A stretch of DNA of 43,107 bases, from positions 1 to 43,107 of the forward strand of contig JACIWJ010000009.1 of the NCBI GenBank assembly GCA_014361015.1. Direction: 5' to 3'. The DNA comes from Candidatus Bipolaricaulota bacterium (lineage in GTDB: Bacteria > Bipolaricaulota > Bipolaricaulia > Bipolaricaulales > Bipolaricaulaceae). A program made the translations under genes and the position numbers. Below the pieces are notes generated by a model. The model saw only the letters and a list, made by a program, of their open reading frames with translations, had not been told where the DNA came from and did no database searches. Positions 7,983-16,779 of the stretch are shown piece after piece. How positions within the stretch are numbered: position 1 is the first letter of the stretch; every line of letters starts with the position of its first letter.

Positions 7983-8063
7983 GGGGGGTGAGAACGGAGC
8001 GCAACGGGTGGTTTCTGGCAGCAAACACAAGAGGTGCTTGGACAACCTACGGAGGTGGGTGAG

Positions 8064-9257
8064 ATGCGACGAATCGCGATATTAGCATTGCTGTGTGTGC
8101 TGGGCGTGGCGGCATCTGGGCAAGTGAAGATCAGCTTCTGGCACGCGATGAGTGGAGCCCTGGGCACCACGCTGACCGAGCTCGTCCAGAAGTTCCACGA
8201 CGAGAACCCGACCATCGAGGTCGACCTCATCTACCAGGGGGGGTACGGCGCCCTCCAGCAGAAGCTGATCGCCGCGGTGGCGGCGGGAGAACCCCCAACT
8301 CTTGCCCAGCAGTATGAGAACTGGACCACGCTGTGGCTGGACGCGCTGGTGGATCTGGACCTGTTCCTCCCCCAGGAAACCCTCGATGACCTCCTCCCCC
8401 AGTTCGACCAGCTGTTCGAGGGGCGGAGGGTCACGGTTCCGTTCAACAAGTCGATCCTCGTCCTCTACTACCGGCCGGACCTTGTTCCAAACCCGCCGCG
8501 GACGTGGTGGGAGTTCGCGTCCATCGTCACCGCGATCGGGAAGGATGAGGCAAAGGGCGTCTACGGAACAGCGTTCCGTCCGTCGAACCCCGAGATCTTC
8601 TTGACCCTCCTCAACCAGGCCGGTGGAGCGATCCTGTCCGATGATTGGTCGGCTGTGACGATCAACGATGCAGCTGGCCTCGAGGCGGCGGAGTTCGCAG
8701 CGCGGCTGGCTCAGTACGCGCTGGTCGATAGCGCCTACGTGTCAGACGCCATCGCGAAGGGATTGACGATCGGGGCGTTCATCGACACGTCCGCGGGCTA
8801 CACCTACAACATGAACGCCGCCAAGACGGCGGGGGTCCCCCTCGCGGTGGCTCCTCTTCCCTGTCACTGCGGGAACTGCGCATCCATGATCCAGGGGACG
8901 AATCTTGCGATCTTCTCGCCCAATCAGACCCGGGCGCAGATCGAGGCCGCGGCCAAGTTGATCGCGTTCCTCCTCCGCGAGGACAACACCACCTACTGGG
9001 CGCAGAAGACGGGCTACCTCCCGGTGACGCGAGGGGCGATCTACGGTGACGCTTGGCAAACCTACATCGCTACCAAGCCGGAGCAGAAGGCGATGACGGA
9101 GCAGTTGATCGCCGGTGGATTTGGCCAGCTCCTTCACCCGCGGTACATGGACATGCGCAGCCTGCTGATCACCTACTGGGAGCTCCTCCTGAAGGGAGAG
9201 GACACTCCAAAGGCGATCATGGACGCGCTCGCGGCCGAGATCGAGGCCATCAAGTAG
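8064..9257 (+). CDS. Extracellular solute-binding protein (UgpB-like)
   Basis: 397 aa; ATG 8064 with GGAGGTG 6 nt upstream. A signal peptide covers residues 1 to about 19 (MRRIAILALLCVLGVAASG). The mature start ISFWHAMSGALGTTLTELVQ, then YQGGYGALQQKLIAAVAAGEPPTL, resembles family-1 binding proteins and UgpB (glycerol-3-phosphate) in particular. The substrate is not provable from sequence. An unusual CHCGNC motif (three cysteines) lies about two-thirds along, just before the SMIQGTNLAIF segment that family members share. It would capture ligand outside the membrane and hand it to the permeases at 7128 and 9313. A perfect hairpin follows the stop, as is common where the binding protein is made in excess. 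Confidence 0.92.
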   Translation: MRRIAILALLCVLGVAASGQVKISFWHAMSGALGTTLTELVQKFHDENPTIEVDLIYQGGYGALQQKLIAAVAAGEPPTLAQQYENWTTLWLDALVDLDLFLPQETLDDLLPQFDQLFEGRRVTVPFNKSILVLYYRPDLVPNPPRTWWEFASIVTAIGKDEAKGVYGTAFRPSNPEIFLTLLNQAGGAILSDDWSAVTINDAAGLEAAEFAARLAQYALVDSAYVSDAIAKGLTIGAFIDTSAGYTYNMNAAKTAGVPLAVAPLPCHCGNCASMIQGTNLAIFSPNQTRAQIEAAAKLIAFLLREDNTTYWAQKTGYLPVTRGAIYGDAWQTYIATKPEQKAMTEQLIAGGFGQLLHPRYMDMRSLLITYWELLLKGEDTPKAIMDALAAEIEAIK

Positions 9258-9270
9258 GAGGTCGGAGGGG

Positions 9271-9296
9271 GCGGGGGAGGGGGAACCCTCCCCCGC
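9271..9296 (+). terminator. Hairpin after binding-protein gene (attenuator or mRNA stabiliser)
   Basis: Perfect 11-bp stem: GCGGGGGAGGG (9271-9281), loop GGAA, CCCTCCCCCGC (9286-9296). No T-run follows, so it is not a classical terminator. It lies between binding-protein and permease genes of one operon, where such stems usually raise binding-protein mRNA relative to downstream genes. Confidence 0.6.
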
Positions 9297-9312
9297 GCCA
9301 CTCCCGAGCCGG

Positions 9313-10479
9313 ATGAGGCTGCCTGCGCTGCGCAGAGGCCGCCGGTTCTGGTGGGACACGGTGGAGGCGTACGTCTACCTCCTTCCCACCCTCGCCGTGT
9401 TGGGGCTGTTCACGTTCTACCCGTTCGTCAACGCCTTCATCTACAGCGTGTACGACATTCGGACCCGGACCGTGCCCGGCCCCGTGTTGCACGTCGCGGC
9501 GGATAGCACCGCGTGGGTGACGGACCTCGCCAGAGGACGGATCCCCGAGGGGCTCTCTGACGCCCTACGCGTGCGTGGAGTGGACCCACACGAGCTGTGG
9601 GTGCGCCTGCGTCAGGCCGACCGCTGGGTGGTCAAGGACGAGGCGTCGGGGCAGGAGTACATCATCGTCCGCGAGGGGGAGGAACTCCGGGTGCACCAGG
9701 CCACCACCGGCTGGGCGATGGAATCGGTGGGCTGGGCCAACTTCACCCGGGCGTTCCAGGACCCAGACTTCAGAAAGGCCCTCGTGAACACGTCTGTGTA
9801 CGTGGGGGTCAGCGTGCCGACAACCCTGGTCCTCGCACTTCTCCTGGCCACCCTCCTCCACCGGGGGGTGCGGGGGAAGGCGTTCTTCCGGCTGACCAGC
9901 TTCCTACCCTACATCACCCCTGTGGTGGCGATCACGATGGTCTGGGCCTGGATCTACGATCGGAACTTCGGGCTCCTGAACTACTTCCTCCGCTCGGTGG
10001 GGAGCCTGTTCGGTGTCGAGGTGAGCCTGATCAACTGGCTCAACGACCCGCGGTACGTGATGCCGGCCCTCATCGTGATGAACGTGTGGCGATTCGTGGG
10101 ATATCAAGCCCTGATCCTGCTCGCGGGAATGCAGGGGATCGACCGGGAGTACTACGAGGCGGCACGGGTGGACGGTGCGGGCGCGTTTGGGGTCTGGCGG
10201 AAGATCACGGTGCCCCTGCTTACCCCCCAGATGTTCTTCCTCCTCATCATCTCGCTCATCGGCTCGTTCAAGATCTTCGAGGAAGTGCTGATCCTTCTCC
10301 AGGGTCCGGGCCCGCAGAAATCCGGATTGACCGTGGTGTACTACGTGTTCACCAAAGCGTTCGACTCCGGGCACTACGGCCTGGCCTCCGCTGCCTCGGT
10401 GATCCTGTTCGCGATCATCTTCGCCCTGTCCCTGTTCCAACTGACCGTGACGCAACGGCGAGTTCACTACGAGCGGTAG
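9313..10479 (+). CDS. ABC sugar-type permease (MalF/UgpA family) with periplasmic insertion
   Basis: 388 aa. The first membrane helix is at about residues 18-42. A hydrophilic insert of about 90 residues (roughly 48-145) follows, before the usual WANFTRAF segment and the five remaining helices. The EAA loop is EYYEAARVDGAGAFGVWRK (E282). Simple UgpA-type permeases lack such a large extracytoplasmic loop, and E. coli MalF has an unrelated-looking P2 loop in the same place, which contacts the binding protein. The insert here (VRGVDPHELWVRLRQADRW, IIVREGEELRV) is not one I recognise. It partners with the 7128 permease. The stop is 13 nt before the SNase gene start, so the genes are co-transcribed. 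Confidence 0.92.
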   Translation: MRLPALRRGRRFWWDTVEAYVYLLPTLAVLGLFTFYPFVNAFIYSVYDIRTRTVPGPVLHVAADSTAWVTDLARGRIPEGLSDALRVRGVDPHELWVRLRQADRWVVKDEASGQEYIIVREGEELRVHQATTGWAMESVGWANFTRAFQDPDFRKALVNTSVYVGVSVPTTLVLALLLATLLHRGVRGKAFFRLTSFLPYITPVVAITMVWAWIYDRNFGLLNYFLRSVGSLFGVEVSLINWLNDPRYVMPALIVMNVWRFVGYQALILLAGMQGIDREYYEAARVDGAGAFGVWRKITVPLLTPQMFFLLIISLIGSFKIFEEVLILLQGPGPQKSGLTVVYYVFTKAFDSGHYGLASAASVILFAIIFALSLFQLTVTQRRVHYER

Positions 10480-10492
10480 CGAGGAGGTGTCC

Positions 10493-11326
10493 ATGCGACG
10501 ATTGCTCCTGTGCGTGATCGTGGCGCTGGTGTCCCTGGGGGGGGTCAGCTGCGCGGCCCAGCCCCCGGAAGGGGCGATTCCCGCCCGGATCCTGCGCTGG
10601 CACGACGGGGACACAGCCCAGGTCCGGCTCACGGGAGACCCTCCAGCAGGAGTGGGGAACTACGAGGCGGTGCGCCTCCTTGGGATCGATACCCCGGAGG
10701 TGGGGGAGCCGTTCGCGGACGACGCGACGCGGTTCTTTCGCTCGCTCACGATGGGGAAGGACGTGTACGTGGAGCTCAACCCCGTCGAGCTTCGGGACAG
10801 ACACCGCCGCCTCCTCGTCCACCTGTGGGTGGAGACGGAAGAGGGATGGGTCCTGGTGAGCGAGGAGCTCGTGCGCGCTGGGCTGGCGCGGATCCTCGTG
10901 TACTACCCGGAGCACGAACCGTACTACTGCCGCCTCCTGCGCGCCCGGGCCCTCGCCCAGGTGGACAGGCTCGGGCTGTGGGGCACGTTCGCCGAGCCGC
11001 TCACGGTCGGCGAGCTCGAGGCAAGCCCGGTACGCTACGTGGCCGAGGTCATCACCGTGACGTTCCGGGTGTCCCGCGTCGGAGAGGACAAGTGGGGCCT
11101 CTCGCTGTGGGCCGACGGTAGCCGGTACGGCTTCCGCGCGATCATCGATCCGACGGCGTGCCCCGCCTTCTGGGAGGGCGCCTCCCTTCCCACGGGGGAC
11201 TGGGTGGGCGCAACGGTCGCCGTAACCGGTGAGCTCCTGTGGGACAGCTTCGGAGGAGGCCCGCGCATCGAGGTGCGGTTCCCGGACCAGTTGGCGCTGA
11301 CCGCGGAGGAGGGGGACGAGCGATGA
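10493..11326 (+). CDS. Secreted thermonuclease-like (SNase) protein
   Basis: 277 aa; ATG 10493, with GAGGAGGTG directly upstream. The hydrophobic signal ends at SLGGVSC (C20), possibly a lipoprotein with an imperfect lipobox. The SNase OB fold spans about residues 28-165 with catalytic motifs intact. These are DGDT (D40), VRLLGIDTPE (R61, D66, E69) and RDRHRRLL (R106, for the usual GR). A calcium-dependent phosphodiesterase cleaving DNA/RNA outside the cell is therefore likely. A second beta-rich domain (about 175-270) resembles that of the degenerate paralogue at 4051. It sits between the UgpB-like transporter and a secreted phosphatase, and its stop overlaps the phosphatase start (ATGA). 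This suggests a joint role in using extracellular phosphoesters or nucleic acid. Confidence 0.85.
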   Translation: MRRLLLCVIVALVSLGGVSCAAQPPEGAIPARILRWHDGDTAQVRLTGDPPAGVGNYEAVRLLGIDTPEVGEPFADDATRFFRSLTMGKDVYVELNPVELRDRHRRLLVHLWVETEEGWVLVSEELVRAGLARILVYYPEHEPYYCRLLRARALAQVDRLGLWGTFAEPLTVGELEASPVRYVAEVITVTFRVSRVGEDKWGLSLWADGSRYGFRAIIDPTACPAFWEGASLPTGDWVGATVAVTGELLWDSFGGGPRIEVRFPDQLALTAEEGDER

Positions 11327-12483
11327 GGCCTGCGATCCTGACCCTGGCGCTGCTCGTTCTGGCCACGACGGGTTGGCCCTCTCCGCTCCTGTTTGGGCCG
11401 TGGAGCGGGGCTCCAGGAGCGGAGGGGGTGACGATCTCCTGGATCTCCTCCCCCGCCAGCCCGGCACGGGTCGAGTACGGGCCACTCGCGGACTACGAAC
11501 AGACGGGTGCGCTGCCGTACGAGGAGGTCCATACCCCGTCTGCTTCCGCGAGCCGGGAGATCGCCCACGTCCGCGTGGGGGGGCTGGCCCCGGCCACGTG
11601 GTACGCCTATCGCATCGCGTTCCCTGATGGAACGACCTCCCCGAGCGGCACCTTCTGTACCGCCCCCCCTCCCGGGGAGGGGGTGGCGTTCGCCGTGATC
11701 TCGGATACCCAGTGGCAGTGGACTGGGGTGAACCGGATCCAACTCGTCGCGGATGCGTTGGCGAACGATCCGACTCCCTTTCAGTTCATCCTCCACGCGG
11801 GGGATCTGGTGGAAAGCCCAACCCCGCGGTATTGGGATCATCTGTTTGCATCGTTGTCCAGGGCGTTGCTCCGTGCTCCGTTCCTCCCCGTGCTGGGGAA
11901 CCATGAACGTAACAGCATTACCTACTATCAGTCGTTCGACCTTCCCCCAGGAGGGGGGCAGGCGGCGAAGCGGTGGTGGGCCCTCGAGTTCGGCGACGTG
12001 ATCGTGGTGGGGTTGGACACCAACGTGACCCGGCCCCAGGAGTTCCACGACCAGATCGCGTTTCTCCGCGAACGAATGGCCGGTCCGTTCGCCCATCGGT
12101 TCGTGGTCTTCCACCATCCCGTGTTCTCCTCGGACGCCACCTACGGGCCGGGGACGGAGGGCCTGCAGCTCCTGTGGCACCCCGTGTTCGTCGACCTGGG
12201 CGTGGACATCGTGTTCACAGGACACGCGCACAACTACGAACGGATCGAGCGGGACGGGGTGACGTACCTCGTGGTGGGCGGAGGAGGGGCCGTTCTGCGG
12301 CCGCTCGCCGCCGAGCGCGTCGCGGGATCCCAGGTGGGCGATGATGACCACTACTTCTACGTGCGGGTGAGGACCGACCGCGGGGGGATCCACGTGGAGG
12401 CGGTGGCCGTGGCGCGGCTCGCGGACGGCGCGGTTGTTCCGGCAACCGGCGTTCTCGATCGGTTCACCCTTCCCCGGGATTGA
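11323..12483 (+). CDS. Secreted purple-acid-phosphatase-like metallophosphoesterase
   Basis: 386 aa with a signal peptide (about residues 1-19). An N-terminal fibronectin-like domain typical of purple acid phosphatases follows (about 22-115; GVTISWISS, VRVGGLAPATWYAYRI). A calcineurin-like metallophosphoesterase domain comes next. Metal-site motifs are SDTQWQW, HAGDLVES, LGNHERN, FHHPVF and GHAHNYER, which correspond to the five conserved blocks; the first block reads DTQ rather than the more usual DxG or DxH. It should hydrolyse phosphomonoesters, such as nucleotides, outside the cytoplasm. The start overlaps the stop of the nuclease gene (ATGA), so the two are translationally coupled. Two GC-rich hairpins follow the stop. 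Confidence 0.88.
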   Translation: MRPAILTLALLVLATTGWPSPLLFGPWSGAPGAEGVTISWISSPASPARVEYGPLADYEQTGALPYEEVHTPSASASREIAHVRVGGLAPATWYAYRIAFPDGTTSPSGTFCTAPPPGEGVAFAVISDTQWQWTGVNRIQLVADALANDPTPFQFILHAGDLVESPTPRYWDHLFASLSRALLRAPFLPVLGNHERNSITYYQSFDLPPGGGQAAKRWWALEFGDVIVVGLDTNVTRPQEFHDQIAFLRERMAGPFAHRFVVFHHPVFSSDATYGPGTEGLQLLWHPVFVDLGVDIVFTGHAHNYERIERDGVTYLVVGGGGAVLRPLAAERVAGSQVGDDDHYFYVRVRTDRGGIHVEAVAVARLADGAVVPATGVLDRFTLPRD

Positions 12484-12500
12484 AGTCGGGGGGAGCGAAC

Positions 12501-12536
12501 GACGGGGGCCCCGTCCTCTCCCACCCGGTGGTGGGA
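12501..12536 (+). terminator. Two adjacent GC-rich hairpins after the phosphatase gene
   Basis: GACGGGG-G-CCCCGTC (12501-12515) is followed by TCCCACC-CGGT-GGTGGGA (12519-12536). Both are perfect inverted repeats but neither has a T-run. They lie between the phosphatase gene and the separate -10-like box of the GH57 gene and may end or reduce read-through. Confidence 0.4.
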
Positions 12537-12571
12537 AGGCACGTCTGTGGGGCGTGACTCTTTCCACAAGC

Positions 12572-12590
12572 TATACTTGGTCGAGGAGGT
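12572..12590 (+). promoter_or_regulatory. Possible -10 box and ribosome site of GH57 gene
   Basis: TATACT (12572-12577) matches a sigma-70 -10 box well, but no convincing -35 lies 16-18 bp upstream. GAGGAGGT at 12583-12590 is a strong ribosome site 5 nt before the ATG. A separate transcript for the GH57/Mal genes is plausible. Confidence 0.35.
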
Positions 12591-12595
12591 AGACG

Positions 12596-15481
12596 ATGCG
12601 TGCTTGTGTGATCGCCTTTCTTCTGGTCAGCACGGTCGCGACGCTGGTCGGGGCCAAGGCGCCGCTCAACCTGGCCATCGTGTGGCACCAACACCAGCCC
12701 CTGTACTGGAACCGTCTCACGGGTGAGTACGAGCTCCCGTGGGTCCGCGTCCACGGGGTCCAGGAGTACCTCGACTCGCCCCTCATCCTCGCCGAGGTTC
12801 CCGGGATCGTCGTGACCTACAACCTGCAGCCGAGCCTCCTCTGGCAGCTCCTCGACTACGTCGAGATCACGGACGAGGAGCGAGCCCGCGGGGGGCTGTA
12901 CGAGCTCATCGGCGCGGTGGACAACCACCTGCGGTGGACGTGGGACCTGGTTCACGCGCCGGAGGGCCTGGCCTCCGAGGTCCGGGCGGCGATGCAGGAG
13001 CAGTTCTTCTGGCTCAACCCGTACATGCTCCGTCCCGGTGGGACCTACTACGACCCCTACTACGCTCAGCTCAATACCCTCCGGGGCGTCCGTGCCCTCA
13101 CCGACCAGGAGCTCCTCGATGCCGCGGGGCTGTTCCTTCTGTGGCAGATCTCGCCGGAGCTGCACGAGGAGTTGGGTCTTCTTCCCCTGCGGGGGAAGGG
13201 GGGATGGACAGAGCAGGACATCGTCCAGGTCATTCGCGCCCAGCACGAGGTCCTGACGCGGGTCGTGGGGGCGTACCGTGCCGCGGCCGAGCTGGGGACC
13301 GAGCTCATCACGAGCCCGTTCTACCACCCGATCCTCCCCTTGCTCGCCGAGCGGGGGTGGGACGAGGACATCTTGGGTCAGCTCGATCTCGCGCAGGATC
13401 AGCATCGGGCGCTCTCCGGCACGCGGGCAGTCGGGGTATGGCCCCCCGAGCAAGCGGTCTCGGATCGGGCGGTGGAGCTCCTCGCCGAGGCGGGGTTCGC
13501 GTGGACCGTGGCCGACGAGTGGACGCTCGCGGCGGCCCTCGGCCGCACGCCGACGCGGGCCGAGCTCACCCAACCGTGGCGGTTCGGGGACATCACGCTC
13601 TTCTTCCGCGACCACAACCTGTCCGACAGGATCAGCTTTGCCTACGGGAACAAGCCCACCGCGGAGGCGGTGGCCGACCTCATGGCTGAGATCAGGAAGT
13701 ACTGGGAGGAGCTCGACCAGCCGGAGGAGCACGTGTTGGTGATCGCCCTCGACGGGGAGAACTGGATGTTCATGGCCGGCTATCCCGACAACGGGCGGGA
13801 GTTCCTGCGGGCCCTGTACGGGGAGCTCCTCCAGGCGGACTGGGTGAACACCGTGACGCCGGGAGGGTTCCTGGCCTGTCACCCCCCCGAACGGGAGTTG
13901 ACGGCGATCCCCGTTGGCTCGTGGGCAGGAGACCTCGCCACCTGGAGCGGGGAGCCGGAAGAGGACGAGGCGTGGGAGCGGCTCGCTGCGGCCCGCGTCG
14001 CGGTGTTGACCGGGGATCCCACCCCCGAGGCGCTCCGCGCGCTGTACGCGGCGGAGGGCTCGGACTGGTTCTGGTGGTATGGCGACGACCAGGACTCGGG
14101 GACGGATGACCTGTTCGACTGGCTGTTCAAAACCCACCTCGTGGCCGCCTACCGCGCCGCCGGGTACGCCGACGCGGACATCCCCCCGGTGCTGTCCCTC
14201 CGCCTTCGCCTCCCGCTGCGGGCGAACCTGGGTGAGGTGAAGCCCGCCCTCGACGGACGGATCACGGACCCCGACGAGTGGGCGGAGGCGGCCGTCGTCC
14301 TCGGCTCAGGCGCGATCGAACGGGTGGCCGTGGCCTACGGAGAGGGCATCCTGTTCGTCCGCGCCGACCTCGACGGTCCGGCCCGCGACCTGATCGGAAC
14401 GGGGACGAAGCTCGTCCTGTACGCGACCGGCAGGCCGGGGGAGCGAGCGAACACGACCACCCGCCACAGCGGGGATTCCCTCGGGTTTGCGCTCGTGTCG
14501 GCGGTGGAGCTCGACCTGGCCAAGGTCAAAGCCGACGGTTCGGGCTACGTGTTCCGCTACAGCGCGGACGGCCGGGGCGGCTGGCGGTTGACGTCGCCGA
14601 TCCGCACGCTCACCTTGCGCGCCGCTCACGTCGACGCGGTGATCGAGTTCGGGATCCCGTTCGAGGAGCTCGGGGTGGAGCCCGGGGGCAGCCTGGTGTT
14701 GGCCGTGGCCCTCGAACGCGAGGACGAGCTCCTCGGGCACGCCCCGGAGCGACCCCTGTGGGCGCGGATCCCGACCCTCATCCAAGGGGTGGAGGTGTGG
14801 GCGATGGACGACCCCCAGGGGGACGACCACGGGCCGGGAACGTACGTCTACCCGCTGAACAGCGTGTTCGCCGAGATCGGCCTGTTCGACCTCCTCCGCT
14901 ACGCGGTGTACGACGCGGACGACCGGTGGCAGCTCGCGTTCGACTTCCCGACCCTCCCCAACCCGTGGAACGGCCCGCAGGGGTTCTCCCACCCCATCCT
15001 CTACCTGTACTTCGACGTCGGCCCAGGGGGGAGGACGGACGCCCACGACGAGGGCAAGGCGGCCCAGATCGCGTTCAGCCCCGACCACCCGTGGGATTAC
15101 TTCCTGAAGGTCGCGGGGTGGCCGGCGTACGGCCGCCACCTGTGGACGGCAACCGGCGAGGGTCCATTCCTCGTCGAGGTCGCCAGCGACCCCAAGCGGG
15201 GGCGGATCATCGTGACGATCCCCAAGGCGCTCCTTCCCGAGGTGCGGGGTCGACACTGCGTGCTCGTGGGGTCGCAGGACGGGTACGGGCCGAACCACCT
15301 CCGTCCGATCGGGGCCACCGCGGGCGAGTGGACGGGCGGCGGATGCCCGGATCCACTGTGGGCCCCGCAAATCTACGACTACCTGGCACCGGCCGGACTG
15401 TCCCAAGAGGAGGTCCTGTCCGGGTATGATCGGGGGAAGCAGCGCTACGCGGTGCTCCTGCCCGTAGAAGTTCAGTTCTAG
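12596..15481 (+). CDS. Secreted GH57 amylopullulanase-like alpha-glucan hydrolase
   Basis: 961 aa with a signal peptide (about residues 1-20). The GH57 catalytic domain starts at once, with motif 1 WHQHQPLY (H31-P35). Next come ITSPFYHPILP (motif 2), GVWPPEQAVS with the predicted nucleophile E285 (motif 3) and VIALDGENWM with the acid D386 (motif 4). HDxN-like and YGDDQDSG segments follow at about 500. The C-terminal third (about 720-960) has the WAMDDPQGDDHGPGTY and DFPTLPNPWNGPQGFSHPI patterns of the glucodextranase/DOMON-like C domain found in pullulanases. It should cut alpha-1,4 and alpha-1,6 links in starch or glycogen outside the cell. It is followed by MalE-MalF-MalG-like uptake genes, which supports maltodextrin use. 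Confidence 0.93.
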   Translation: MRACVIAFLLVSTVATLVGAKAPLNLAIVWHQHQPLYWNRLTGEYELPWVRVHGVQEYLDSPLILAEVPGIVVTYNLQPSLLWQLLDYVEITDEERARGGLYELIGAVDNHLRWTWDLVHAPEGLASEVRAAMQEQFFWLNPYMLRPGGTYYDPYYAQLNTLRGVRALTDQELLDAAGLFLLWQISPELHEELGLLPLRGKGGWTEQDIVQVIRAQHEVLTRVVGAYRAAAELGTELITSPFYHPILPLLAERGWDEDILGQLDLAQDQHRALSGTRAVGVWPPEQAVSDRAVELLAEAGFAWTVADEWTLAAALGRTPTRAELTQPWRFGDITLFFRDHNLSDRISFAYGNKPTAEAVADLMAEIRKYWEELDQPEEHVLVIALDGENWMFMAGYPDNGREFLRALYGELLQADWVNTVTPGGFLACHPPERELTAIPVGSWAGDLATWSGEPEEDEAWERLAAARVAVLTGDPTPEALRALYAAEGSDWFWWYGDDQDSGTDDLFDWLFKTHLVAAYRAAGYADADIPPVLSLRLRLPLRANLGEVKPALDGRITDPDEWAEAAVVLGSGAIERVAVAYGEGILFVRADLDGPARDLIGTGTKLVLYATGRPGERANTTTRHSGDSLGFALVSAVELDLAKVKADGSGYVFRYSADGRGGWRLTSPIRTLTLRAAHVDAVIEFGIPFEELGVEPGGSLVLAVALEREDELLGHAPERPLWARIPTLIQGVEVWAMDDPQGDDHGPGTYVYPLNSVFAEIGLFDLLRYAVYDADDRWQLAFDFPTLPNPWNGPQGFSHPILYLYFDVGPGGRTDAHDEGKAAQIAFSPDHPWDYFLKVAGWPAYGRHLWTATGEGPFLVEVASDPKRGRIIVTIPKALLPEVRGRHCVLVGSQDGYGPNHLRPIGATAGEWTGGGCPDPLWAPQIYDYLAPAGLSQEEVLSGYDRGKQRYAVLLPVEVQF

Positions 15482-15567
15482 GGGGTGAGAGCGACGGAGA
15501 CGGAACTTGGTGGAGGCAATGCCAAGGACGACGTAGCGAAACCATGGACGAGCACAAGGAGGCTAGG

Positions 15568-16770
15568 ATGAAGAAGCTGTTGCTGGTAGTGCTGGGATTG
15601 ACGGTCGGGCTGGCGGCGTTCGCCCAGGCCCCGAAGCTCGTGATCTGGGCCGATGACACGCGAACCCCGGTGCTGCGGGACCTGGCTGTCGAGTTCAAGG
15701 CGATCACTGGCGTCGAGATCGAGGTCGTGGAGATCGCGTTCGATCAGATCCGGGGCCAGTTCATCACTGCTGCTCCGACCGGGCAGGGACCTGACATCAT
15801 CGTTGGGGCCCACGACTGGGTGGGGGAACTGGCGGCGAACGGCCTGCTGGAGCCGGTCGACTTCGGGCCGAAGCTCGCCGAGTTCAGCGTTTCGTCGGTG
15901 CAGGCGTTCTCCTATGGCGGGAAGAACTACGGCGTCCCCCAGGGGACGGAGAACATCGCGATCATCTACAACAAGGCGCTCGTGCCGGAGATGCCGAAGA
16001 CGTGGGACGAGCTCCTCGTGTTCGCGCGCCAGATCACGGATCCGACGAAGCCGATGTACGCGCTCGTCTTCCAGAACGGTCCGGACCCCTATCACTGGTT
16101 CCCCATGCTCTCGGCTTGCGGTGGGTACGTCTTTGGCCCGGACGCGAGCGGTGCCCTCAACCCGTGTGATGTGGGCCTCGCCAACGAAGGGGCGCTCCGT
16201 GGAGCCCAGCTCTTTGCGGACATGATCGAGGAAGGCCTGCTCCCGGCGGGCGTGTCGTGGGACACGATGCGGGCGCTGTTCTTCGGCGGGAACGCAGCGA
16301 TGGTCATCTCCGGCCCATGGCTCGTTGCCGATACCAAGGCCGCCGGGATCGACTACGGCATCGCGATGATCCCGTCGATTCAGTGCGCCGATGGTTCGTA
16401 TGGCGTCCCGAAGCCGTTCATTGGGGTCCAGGGGTTCATGGTGAGCGCGTTCAGCCAGAACAAACTCCTCGCGTTTGATTTCCTCCTCAACTACATCGCG
16501 ACCACGGACACGATGCTCGCCCTGTACAACCGGAACCCGCGGCCGCCGGCCCACCTCCCGACGTTCGAGCTTGTGAAGAGCGATCCCGACATCGCTGCGT
16601 TCGGTCTCCAGGGGCAGAACGGCATCCCGATGCCCAACATCCCGGAGATGGCGTCGGTGTGGGGCGCGTGGGCCGATGCCCAAAGCCTGATCGCCAACGG
16701 CCAGGCCACGCCGGAACAGGCACTGCAGGAGGCGGTTCAGAAGATCAAGGCCGCTCTGAAGTGCCCGTAG
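15568..16770 (+). CDS. Maltodextrin-type solute-binding protein (MalE-like)
   Basis: 400 aa; ATG 15568 with AAGGAGG 5 nt upstream, preferred over the longer in-frame start at 15544. A signal peptide occupies residues 1-19 (MKKLLLVVLGLTVGLAAFA). The mature protein has family hallmarks of MalE/maltodextrin-binding proteins: LVIWADDT, AVEFKAITGVEIEVVE, TGQGPDIIVGAHDWVGELAANGLL, YGVPQGTENIAIIYN and FFGGNAAMVISGPWLV. Neighbours are the secreted GH57 enzyme upstream and MalF/MalG permeases downstream, so maltooligosaccharide capture is likely. Several Cys pairs (SACGGY, NPCDVG, IQCADG) could form disulfides. A 13-bp hairpin follows the gene. Confidence 0.94.
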   Translation: MKKLLLVVLGLTVGLAAFAQAPKLVIWADDTRTPVLRDLAVEFKAITGVEIEVVEIAFDQIRGQFITAAPTGQGPDIIVGAHDWVGELAANGLLEPVDFGPKLAEFSVSSVQAFSYGGKNYGVPQGTENIAIIYNKALVPEMPKTWDELLVFARQITDPTKPMYALVFQNGPDPYHWFPMLSACGGYVFGPDASGALNPCDVGLANEGALRGAQLFADMIEEGLLPAGVSWDTMRALFFGGNAAMVISGPWLVADTKAAGIDYGIAMIPSIQCADGSYGVPKPFIGVQGFMVSAFSQNKLLAFDFLLNYIATTDTMLALYNRNPRPPAHLPTFELVKSDPDIAAFGLQGQNGIPMPNIPEMASVWGAWADAQSLIANGQATPEQALQEAVQKIKAALKCP

Positions 16771-16779
16771 GGTAGACCC

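Noticed and set aside
14306-15406. 366-aa minus-strand open frame within the GH57 gene
   Set aside because: Shadow; no start signal or recognisable domain.
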